Assembly: GCF_023091745.1 (NCBI RefSeq)
Contig: NC_068912.1
Span: 78,851,067 to 78,915,066 of the forward strand
Length of the DNA stretch: 64,000 bases
Source of the DNA: Budorcas taxicolor
Taxonomy: Eukaryota > Chordata > Mammalia > Artiodactyla > Bovidae
Reading direction: 5' to 3'
Below the pieces are notes generated by a model. That model was not told the DNA's origin and did no database searches. It worked only from the letters and a program-made list of their open reading frames with translations. Made by a program: the position numbers and the translations under genes. This document shows positions 55,553 to 64,000 of this stretch, one piece after another (within the stretch, counting starts at the first letter, position 1; each line of letters opens with the position of its first letter).

Positions 55553-56818
55553 TCAAAGTTGCTTTCTAACTAAAGTTCTTTGTGCTGGTAAAATGGATAA
55601 GAAGGTTTCTAAGAGAGCAAGGTATGTTGTAGAAAAGTTGTATGTTAAAAAGTACGTTAAAGACAGAAGTTTCTAGTGTAGGTTTGTCATATTGACTGCA
55701 AAAGACCTAACAAAGGAAAAAAATTAAAACCTAACAAAGGACAAAAAGACAAGCAAATATTCACATAACTTACACTTATTTTTGCAATTATTTGGTTAAT
55801 GTTTCCCTACATGGCTTATGTATTTCTTTGGTTTTTAACCAATGTACCCTAAGAGCCTGGATAGTACTTGCCATGTTTCAGGCACTCAGTAAATAGCTTT
55901 TGATTGACTGACTGACCAACAGACTAAAAGGTTAGATGCACTGTCAAGGTGGGTATTTACGTGCCTCTAAGATGGATAATTTAGAAACAGACGGGCAGAA
56001 TAATTTTACTCAGAGGAGATGGCTCAGACTACCTAAGAAATATTAATATTCAAGAGAATTTCATACAGGAGACTGTCCCAGAAAGTTTATTCAATAATTC
56101 AAAAAACATTCTTTATAATTAAGGAAGTGAGGAAGAGAGCTGAAATTCCACGTAATTATAAGCAAAGAGGAAGAACATGCTAAGGAGGAAATAGCAGGCA
56201 GTTTTGGAGAAAGTGACCATGCCAACTCCAGATTTACCCTAGCTGAGGGCACAGTCCTAGGGCAGCAGCTTTATGTAGAGAAAAAGTGTAGACTTTTCGG
56301 ATCTTGCACAACTCTGAGTGTCTGCTTTTCATTGGTTCGAAATGACTTGAGGCACATTCCCAATTTTCTCCAGGCCTCTATCTTTAAAATGAGTTGGTGG
56401 AGATTATTACAATGGTGACCACAGTAGTGGTGATGTCGTTGGAGCTGGATGGCACGTAACTTGTATCTCAAGGAGTCTTTGTAATAATCAACTGCAGTGA
56501 TGGCTATGGATGGATACTATAATGTTATCATGTGCTATCCAAATGGCCATTATTCTTGGATTTTAGGAAGGAAATGAGAAAAACCAATGTGCCTTCACAA
56601 AGATGCTCTCTAAATAGCTCAGTTTGTATATAGGCATAAAGAATGTTAGAAAGAGGAATAGCTTTCCCAGAATGAACACAGAAGTTCGAGACCACAAGAG
56701 AAGAGTCAAGAAAGCCACTTGATTAATGTGAACATATGCTTAGCAAGAAGACAATGAGAATAAGCTCGGTAGAAGATAAAGGGAGTATTCAAAACTCTGA
56801 TGAAAATCAAGCCAAATA
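55553..56818. other. Mostly unassigned, weak L2 and MIR patches
   Basis: 55850-55920 (TGCCATGTTTCAGGCACTC, AGTAAATAGC) looks like a sense L2 3' end and 56300-56420 like sense MIR. The rest is unrecognised and AT-rich. Confidence 0.35.
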
Positions 56819-56840
56819 ACACACACACACATACACACAT
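56819..56840 (+). repeat. Short (AC)n tract
   Basis: ACACACACACAC interrupted by one ATAC unit. Confidence 0.95.
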
Positions 56841-57599
56841 AGGTGTGCACACAGTCAAGGAAGGGCAGGGAGTCTTAGAGCTTGGCAGATAGTTTGGAAA
56901 TATTATAAATTACAGGACAACTCCAGCCTAGTAATTCTAACTTTCTTTTTTGCTGTCTTCTTGCTCTCTATCTTTGTTATCTTCTCTTTCTTTGCTGTTT
57001 TCCTATTTTTCTGTCTTCTCAGGGAGAATAAATGTAATGCTGAAGGAGATAGCAAATGGTCTTCATGTTGTAAAGGAGAGAAAAACAGTCAAAGAAAGAG
57101 AAACTCTCAACATCCAGTCTCCCATCTCAGGCTTGAATTTTCCTTTTTACATCAGTCCCAACAAATAAAAGTTTCCTTGAGCAACCACTTCTAGTATCTT
57201 GAACTCACTACGTTTGATCACATTATTACATCTTTGGACAAGAACAATTAGAAAATCCAGCTTATCATAATTCTGAGCCCAAACAAGAAACCTTCTATAT
57301 CTTCCATTGACCCAGGTCCCACTCTTACTGTAATTAAGAACAAACTCATTTTCTTTTTACATAAAAATTACTTACATATTTACTTACAAATACATGCTTC
57401 TATTTCCCTTCCTCAAGTGGAGTTATCATTTCTTCAGGCTCAATACTGTGGTTTTCATCCAACAAATGGATGGTTGACTTCCTTTAGTATCCTCTGAAAG
57501 GGTATATACTTGATTTCGACTAAATGTTCTTTTTGGTTAAAAGAACTGGCTGGTGTGAAAGGACAATGTTCTTTTGCTGAAAGAAAATCAAAGTTACCA
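56841..57599. other. No gene or repeat recognised
   Basis: A pyrimidine-rich stretch lies at 56940-57010. The two overlapping plus frames there (56950-57168, 56961-57194) are low-complexity artefacts. Confidence 0.35.
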
Positions 57600-59250
57600 G
57601 AAGAAAGAAAATCTTTTAACTTTCCTTCGCTGAACTCAGAAATCCAATTATACCTGTCCCCTCCTTTGTCCTCTGGTGTAGTGGACAAAGTGGCTTTTCT
57701 TCTAAGACTGATCTCTTCACTAGCGCTGTGGACCACATCACTCTGCCTTGCTGAGAAGACACTATCAATGATCCCTCCTCCTTCACTCAGTCCCTCCCGG
57801 TCTTCTTCATTTCTGAGAGTTCTTGTCTAGTCTCGCTGGCTTCATTTTTTTTTTTTTTTTTTACTTTCCTCTTTATTCTTTATTCACTGAAAACTGGCTA
57901 CGAGGATATCACTTCACTGAAAATAATCTAAGTTCACCAGTAATACCCCCAGTTCTAAATAAAATAAATATTTTTCTTTGCTTATTTGCTTATTCTGCTT
58001 ATTGTCTCAGCAGAATTCAATATTGTGGACCACTTCCTTATTAAAACTTTCACTTTCTTTAGGCTTCTTAGACACCAGATTCCCTTGGTACACTCCCCAG
58101 TTCTTTGATTTCTCTTTCTTATTCTTCTTTACAGGCCTATCCTTTTTATATTCTTTCATTGAATAACAGAGTTCCTCAAAGATTAGTGCTACCCTCAGCC
58201 GTATTTTCTCACTATACACTCACTGTTTTCCTAGGACAGCCTGTGGCTTCAGTTACCATATGGATGATTTATGGGTACATTTTAGCCCAGGCTTTTTGAG
58301 TTTCAAACTGTCATACTCAACTATCTACTTCACATGCACTTGGATATCACTAAGACAAGCAAACTAAAAATCAACACACCCAAACTAGAGTCGTGCCTCC
58401 TCAAAACTGTTCTTCCCTGCCTGCATGTTCAGTCACTCAGTTGTGTCTGACTCTTTGTGACCCCTTGGACTGTAGCCCACCAGGCTCCTCTGTCCATGGG
58501 ATTTCTCAGGCAAGAATACTAGGGTGGGTTGCCATTTCCTTCTCCAGGGGATCTTCCCTAGAGTTCCTTTTTTTTTTTAGAAGAAAACAACTCCACTACC
58601 TTTCTAATAGTAGAAGCCAAAGACTTGGGATTTTTCCTTTCGTCTTCTCCCTCTTTCTTCCTCATACCATCCGTCACCAGCATCTGTAAATGCAAGGCCT
58701 AAATTGCTCCACATTCAAGCGTTTCTATCCATCTCTGCAGTCTCATCCTAAGCCAAGACATCATCTCACTTTTGTGGGACTACTGCAGTCACCTGCTAGC
58801 TTGTCTCCCACTTTTTATTGTCCTCCCAGGATCTGTCATCAGACGATCTGTCGTCAGTGATCTTTCCAAAATTCAAGTTTGAATGTACTGCCTCTATGTT
58901 TAAATTTTTGATGGTTCTCATTGTGTTTAAGGAAGAGCAAAATCCTTCAAATACCTCTTGAGATCTGGCCTATGCCCGCCTCACCAGCCATCATCTCAAG
59001 TCAAACTGGCCTTCTTTCAGGTCCTCATGGACACTCTGCTCTCTCCTGCTCCAGGGCTTCAGCACAAATTGTTTTTACAATCATGCAAAGCTTCCCATAC
59101 AAGAAGGCCTAGGTGATTTCTTTTTTATTTAATGGGAGTAGGGCTTTTATTTGATTAAATTTCTCTGTATCTCCATTGTCTATTACAGCATCTGGCCCAA
59201 CAGTAGGCACTTAATAAACACTGGTGGGATGAATGAGTGTATTGATGAGC
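57600..59250 (+). repeat. Long L2 LINE, split by a SINE
   Basis: Sense L2 running from the RT C-terminal region to the 3' end: AACAGAGTTCCTCAAAGATT, TGCACTTGGATATCACTAAG, GGGACTACTGCAGTCACCTG, TCTTGAGATCTGGCC, AACTGGCCTTCTTTCAGG and CAGTAGGCACTTAATAAACA. About 1.4 kb remains after removing the SINE. This is the same region as the antisense L2 at 28.8-30.5 kb. Confidence 0.7.
58419..58551 (-). mobile_element. Bov-tA/BovA SINE fragment nested in L2
   Basis: 5'-truncated antisense copy. TCTTCCCT at 58411-58418 and 58552-58559 is the duplication. Confidence 0.9.
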
Positions 59251-59628
59251 TTCAGCGATGCCTTTCTGTATCTCTGGTCTTTTTCTGTGCTCTTCCTTCC
59301 TCCTGGCAGAAAACCCTTCTTCCCCTTCTTCCCCATGCTCTTCTGCTAGATCTGCCAAACAAAGCACAGAGGTGTTAGAAGAACATTTTTGCTAAGTGGT
59401 TTCATGTCTCTAGGTACATGATTCCCCAGGATGTTAAAAGGCCTTACAAATGTGCTTTTGACTCATGATTGGTGATCTCTGAGAAATCAGAGAGAACACA
59501 AAATAGGTCATGCATCTGGGCATCTGGGGGTGTGTGATGGACAGATATTATCTCAATCATTACAAAGAAAGATAAAACCCATCAGTACAAGTTGCTGAGT
59601 ATGACATCAATTGTATGAAAAATTCTAG
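59251..59628. other. No gene or repeat recognised
   Basis: Mixed sequence. A frame over 59155-59367 (minus) is a composition artefact overlapping the L2 end. Confidence 0.3.
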
Positions 59629-59690
59629 AATAAATTAAGAATTATATGTAGGACATATAATAAATTAAGAATTATATGTGTAGGACATTG
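59629..59690 (+). repeat. 30-bp tandem duplication
   Basis: A 30-bp AT-rich unit occurs twice head to tail (59629-59658 and from 59659). The second copy has one extra TG dinucleotide. Confidence 0.93.
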
Positions 59691-59963
59691 ACAGGAAAGT
59701 GACTAGCTTGAGTCGCCTAAGAATGTCATTCTGTAACAGTCACTTCTCCCAGTTAGTTAGGGTTTAGTAGATTGCACCAAGGAGGGAAATGCTTTAGAAA
59801 AAATATGTCTGAATTTCAGATAAGTGTTTGATCACATTTTTATGATATGTTTTTAAACATAGATAAATGGTATACAGAGCTGAATTTATAATTGACTGAC
59901 ATCCTATGAAACACTGACAAGATCCGTGCTGATCTGGAAGACTGTTGGTGTCTTAACACACCT

Positions 59964-60173
59964 CTGTTTTGGAGCTTCCCAGGTGATGGAGAGGTAAAAA
60001 GTCTGTCTGCCAATGTAGGAGACACGGAAGGCATGGGTTCAAATCCCACGTCAAGAAGATTCCCTGAAGGAGGAAATGGCAACCCACTCCAGTATTCTTG
60101 CCTGGAAAATCCCATGGACAGAAGAGCCTGGCAGCCTACAGTCCATGAGGTCACAAAGAGCTGGACATGACTG
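59964..60173 (+). mobile_element. Bov-tA SINE
   Basis: Full length. AACACACCT at 59955-59963 and 60174-60182 is the duplication. Confidence 0.92.
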
Positions 60174-60394
60174 AACACACCTGCATTTCTGGTTAACATT
60201 GTTACTAACAATGTAAATGAAAATATAGAATACATAATTATTGATGATGTAGATTACAATTACGAAGACTGGGGTGGGCCCATAGCTAATAGATGATCCG
60301 AATCAGAATTCAAAATTATTTTTAGGTTAAAAGTAATTTGGTTTTGGGGTTAAAACCTACAACATGCAGAGTTTTTTCACTACATATATGTTGT

Positions 60395-60650
60395 CTCGTT
60401 TAACCATCATAATAGGGTATTAATATTATTAATAATTCTCATTTATCACATGCCTGAATGTGCCAGACTATTTGTATTAGTTATGTCTTTCCAAATCATC
60501 CTTTGGTATGGCTATCACTCCTCCATTTTACAGAAAAGGAAACTGAAGATCAAACAAGTTAAGTATCTTCTCTAAGTTCTCAAACACAGTACGAGAGCTG
60601 GGGTTGACGCAGAGGTCAGTCTGACACCCAAACAGAAAACCCTCTTTCCT
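60395..60650 (-). repeat. MIR SINE
   Basis: CGTTTAACCATCATAATAGG, then TTTTACAGAAAAGGAAACTG and ACAGTACGAGAGCTGGGG. A segment in the middle is rearranged or duplicated. Confidence 0.65.
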
Positions 60651-60762
60651 TTAACTCACTGATTTTTCAGATAAGGTGTTATCATGTAAGTGTAAATGAT
60701 GCACCAAGTTGCAGAAACTCAATTTGACAAGCACAAAAGTAGGAGATACGGTTTCACCGGTT

Positions 60763-60833
60763 TCACCGTGGTTTCTGTGAAAAGGTGTGAAGGGCTTGTT
60801 TGCCTGTAAGCACCTTGTGATTCACCACGGTGA
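60763..60833. other. Inverted repeat with a perfect 10-bp stem
   Basis: TCACCGTGGT (60763-60772) and ACCACGGTGA (60824-60833) are exact complements. A nested AAGGTG/CACCTT pair lies inside, and GGTTTCACC is tandemly repeated just to the left. Confidence 0.7.
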
Positions 60834-61084
60834 GTCACTGACTTCTCCCCAGATGAATACGATCTGGGCCCTGGACCTGTGCCCAGAACAAAGAAGGGCA
60901 AGAGTCACAATATGCTCCATTGAGGCTGGAATATAGTGTTTCTGGACACTCATTCTCAGGAAACACAGTGGATGTGTGCAAACTCAATATGATCAGACCC
61001 GGATGATGAATTTAAGTCATAAGGAATGTGTTTCAGGGAACTACAATATAGAAACCATGCTACTTCCAGCTACATACAGTTAAT

Positions 61085-61265
61085 ATGTGTTAATGTATAC
61101 TACAGAACAGACACTGTCCTGAATATTTTACAGTCCTATTTATTTAAGCTTCACAGTTATCTTCAACACAAGTCCTGTTGTTATTGTTTCTATTTTACAG
61201 GTAAGGAAACTGAGGCACAGAGAGGTTATATAACCTTTCCCAAGATCACATAGTCACAGACGCTG
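61085..61265 (-). repeat. MIR SINE
   Basis: TATTTTACAGGTAAGGAAAC, TGAGGCACAGAGAGGTTATA and AAGATCACATAGTCAC. Confidence 0.85.
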
Positions 61266-61729
61266 AAAGTTTGCTTCCTATTTTCAATTGGAACAAAAAA
61301 TTAGAAGGGAAATTATATACATTGTTTGGCTACAGAAGGAAAAAGTAAGCCAGAGTGAGTGCTCTAGAAGTGTACAATTTGATTCCATCTCAAAAACCTA
61401 ACAGCTCGTGTCATCTCAGAAGAATCTTGCTAAGTTCTCTTCAAGCTTGCAGTCAGCATTGGAAGAATGTGCGCTAGTGTGATTTCTACATTTCTTTCCA
61501 TTTCAATGAGTCTATCAGTGTCTGCATAATCCCCTATTGGTGAGTTGGAGTGAGAGCATTTATCTTTCTAGAATCATAATTTATATTTGGATGGAATCAT
61601 AAATTATGTTTGGAAAAATCTAGATTAACCCAATCTTGATTGATTGAACTTTAATCAAAACATATTGCTATATTATGTTTTCAAAGAGAGATGATTTTTA
61701 ATCCTTCCATCCATGAGAACACACATCCA
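61266..61729. other. No gene or repeat recognised
   Basis: AT-rich. A short near-duplication of GAATCATAATTTATATTTGG occurs near 61570-61610. Confidence 0.3.
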
Positions 61730-61905
61730 GACAATAAAGATTTGTTGAGCACCCACGATGTGTAACGCTATATCGATTCCATTTTTGACTGCCTATTGTG
61801 CATTCCTTTTAATTAGGAGAAAATTTAGGCTTGGAAAATTTAAATGATTTCCTCAAATTCCCACAGATGAGAAAGGGCATAACAAGGCCTGGAACACAGG
61901 TTTGT
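61730..61905 (-). repeat. MIR SINE fragment
   Basis: TTGTTGAGCACCCACGATGT, then ATTTCCTCAAATTCCCACAG and GGCCTGGAACACAGG. Confidence 0.6.
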
Positions 61906-62224
61906 CAGACTTTGCTTTCCCCAGGGTACTCTACTTCTTCCCTAAGATCCACAGATGTATTTCCGAAATAATTTCAATAACAAAGTTTTCTACTTTATCA
62001 CAGGACACTCCTTTCACTGGAAATGAAAGGAGTGACTGCTGGGGAGGAAGACAAGATGAAGCAAACAAACAAAGAAACATTTTCCTATCTTGAGGGACTC
62101 AGTGCTGAGTAGGGAGACAGATCTGAAAATAGAGACATCGCACACTAGTGGGAGAGACTCAGTCAACTTGCCTTCTGGGCATATTCGTCTCATCTTCCTG
62201 TTAAGTGCGGTTTTACTGTCCTCA

Positions 62225-62345
62225 GCATCAAATTTATTCAAAAACTGTTTGAACATAAACTCTGTGCCTAACACAGTGCAATGCACTCTGGAAAGGGAGG
62301 GCAAGACACCAAACACTGTCTCTGCCCTCATGGAGGTTCCAGCTG
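62225..62345 (-). repeat. L2 3' end relic
   Basis: AAATTTATTCAAAAACTGTT, CTCTGTGCCTAACACAGTGC and TCTGCCCTCATGGAGG. Confidence 0.6.
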
Positions 62346-62895
62346 CCTGATCTCACGTGTTCTGACCTGGCTCTTGGGATTTTCATGTGGGAAACTAGAG
62401 AAACTGTGGAGTCATGTCTCACTTGGATGTTTGATTAAAAGTCAATGAGAAAGACAAAATAAATGCATACATGGTTACTGTTGATAATAACTATATCTGA
62501 CATGACATGCTGTAATTCAAAGGATCCAGAATGGCCAAGGTTTGTTTTTTTTTAATCCCCTGGTGTTATAACAAATTATTAAAAAATTTTTTTCTTTCTT
62601 TCTAAGCATTAGACAATAGACTTGATTTGAGGGCCCATGTTGTACAATAAAATCCTATCTTGGGATATTAAATACAGCACTCAACAAACACAAAGCAGGT
62701 TCTGAGATTGAGTGAAGGGGACAGCATTTATATGTGTCTCCGCTTACTCTCTCTGCCTGCTCTCAGGGCTCTGAACTACAGAGAGATGGCAGAGCTGCTC
62801 GGGGCAAAGCAAGAGACCCAAAGAACATTCACACAAACAATGAATTTTTCTATCAAAGACATGAAGAAGAATCTGATGACCTTGTAGAGATAAGG
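62346..62895. other. No gene or repeat recognised
   Basis: AT-rich left part and a more balanced right part. The frame 62734-62922 has no recognisable product and runs into the SINE. Confidence 0.3.
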
Positions 62896-63100
62896 TGGGC
62901 TTCCCGGGTGGCTCAGCAGTAAAGAATCTGCCTTCAAATGCAGGCAATCTGGGTTTGATCTCTGGGTTGGGAAGATCCCCTAGAGGAGGAAATGGCAACC
63001 ACTCCAGTGTTCTTGCCTGGAGAATCCCAAGGAAAGAGGAGCCTGGTGGGCTACAGTCCACGGGGTTGCAAAGAGTTGGACACAACTGAGCAATTAAGCA
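62896..63100 (+). mobile_element. Bov-tA SINE
   Basis: Full-length copy with the head GGGCTTCCCGGGTGGCTCAG and the body ending GTTGGACACAACTGAGC. Confidence 0.93.
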
Positions 63101-63849
63101 CTCACACACAGGGATCAGGTACAATTTGAAGGGGAAAAAGAAAGAGATCTGGTCCCAACTACCGAGCAATGCCGGAGGGCAAGGCTCAGCATCCATTCAA
63201 ATCTGGTCAAGCGTGTGAGCAGGGTTGGATTATGAGGTGCGGAGCCTCTGTGCTACAAGGAAACTCTTGAGCTTTGTTCTCTCCTCATGCACCTCTCAGA
63301 AAGGCTATGACTGAGCCCTCCCGTTTTTACTCGAGGAAATAGCAAGAGGCAGAAAGGTTCTTATATCTGAATTTCTTTTGGGAGACCAATGTATGTATTT
63401 TTACAAAATACCTTTTTAAATAAAATATCAATCGAAAGCTCTTTTGTTTGGGTGGTGAGATTCCCCCAAATCAAGCTCCACCCATAAAATATGAATGCTG
63501 ACCGTGGGGGCAGAAGCCAGGGAAAAGAACTGGTTTTGTGCTTGAGAGGGAGGTTCAATGAGTTGGAAGATAGAGTGAAAAGGAGAAAGAGGAAATGAGG
63601 CAGCTCCGTGGCAGAAGAAAGCAGTGTGCTATTGGAACTGACTTCCTGGACACCCTGTAGTTTCTAGAAAATTCTATGAAATCATAAAATACTGTGTGTA
63701 GGCAGCTTCCTTGAAGAAGCTATGCAAGAGGTCACATTGTGGGGGAAGGATAATTTGGGGTAAAATAGTTATCCCAGAAGGACACAAGGCCAAGTGGAGT
63801 GGGAGCCTCCTCACTGACAGAGTTGAGGATTCTCAGGAACCCTGCCCTG
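63101..63849. other. No gene or repeat recognised
   Basis: Unique-looking. Short frames at 63361-63558 (minus) and 63711-63938 (plus, entering the L2) show no known product. Confidence 0.3.
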
Positions 63850-63960
63850 AACTTCAAACGCATACACCTGACTGCCTGTTCAACATCTCCACTTGGGTGA
63901 GAAAAAAGCACCTCAAATGTCAAGAGTCCTTCACTTAAATCTCTTCCTCCCCCGAGGCGC
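63850..63960 (+). repeat. L2 internal fragment
   Basis: CCTGACTGCCTGTTCAACAT followed by CTCCACTTGGGTGAG and CACCTCAAATGTC matches the L2 segment also present at 58.3 kb. Confidence 0.55.
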
Positions 63961-64000
63961 CCTATCACAGGAAATATTCCCACCATTCAGTGGATTGCTC

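Noticed and set aside
56940..57200. Overlapping Ser/Leu/Phe-rich frames as a membrane protein
   Set aside because: They reflect a pyrimidine-rich tract; both overlapping frames look alike in composition and neither has a credible start context.
57845..57862. The T-run as a Pol III terminator or SINE tail
   Set aside because: No adjacent SINE body or Pol III promoter was found. It sits within L2 text and is probably a simple expansion.
1..64000. Many short open frames on all six frames
   Set aside because: Nearly all are BovB, SINE or L1 fragments read in sense, antisense or shifted frames. The remainder lack domains, splice context and any recognisable homologue.

Overview
The window is nuclear DNA from a ruminant, almost certainly a bovid (cattle, sheep, goat or a relative). 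The evidence is the repeat load: about ten BovB (RTE-clade LINE) fragments, about two dozen Bov-tA/BovA SINE units, and several older CHR-type tRNA-Glu SINEs typical of cetartiodactyls. Beneath these lie older mammalian layers: L1, L2, MIR, ERVL-MaLR LTRs, hAT-Charlie pieces and one mariner-type miniature element. The species cannot be fixed by eye.

I find no convincing host protein-coding exon, no cellular RNA gene and no CRISPR array. All longer open frames with a recognisable protein are decayed BovB endonuclease/reverse-transcriptase or L1 fragments. The window is best read as intergenic or deep-intronic sequence.

Layout. 1-11 kb is dense in BovB: a 3' fragment at 1-1105 carrying a SINE, a tail-to-tail inverted pair at 5077-5660 (+) and 5694-8536 (-, the longest copy, covering endonuclease through RT to the 3' end), and another fragment at 9903-10786. 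L1 and MaLR pieces lie between them. 11-18 kb holds nested L1/SINE clusters, a (GT)19 tract and an L1 (16.6-17.9 kb) interrupted by a mariner MITE, a SINE piece and a BovB tail. 18-28 kb is sparser, with hAT, MIR and L2 relics and one clean BovB tail insertion. 28-30.5 kb holds two tandem SINEs and a long minus-strand L2 interrupted by two more SINEs. 30.5-46 kb is repeat-poor, with a perfect-loop G-quadruplex motif (33.96 kb) and a long perfect-looking hairpin (39.93-40.03 kb). 46.8-49.1 kb is minus-strand L1, followed by a repeat-free block. 51.4-55.3 kb is an antisense L1 5' region carrying three BovB insertions. 57.6-59.25 kb is a long plus-strand L2. The rest is mostly MIR/L2 relics and unique DNA.

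No genes work together here; the biology is a layered record of retrotransposition. Target-site duplications, which I read directly at many junctions, give the nesting order: L1, L2 and MIR first, then mariner and CHR, then BovB and Bov-tA. The most interesting unexplained object is the ~99-nt hairpin near 40.0 kb. I see no evidence for a new multi-gene system.
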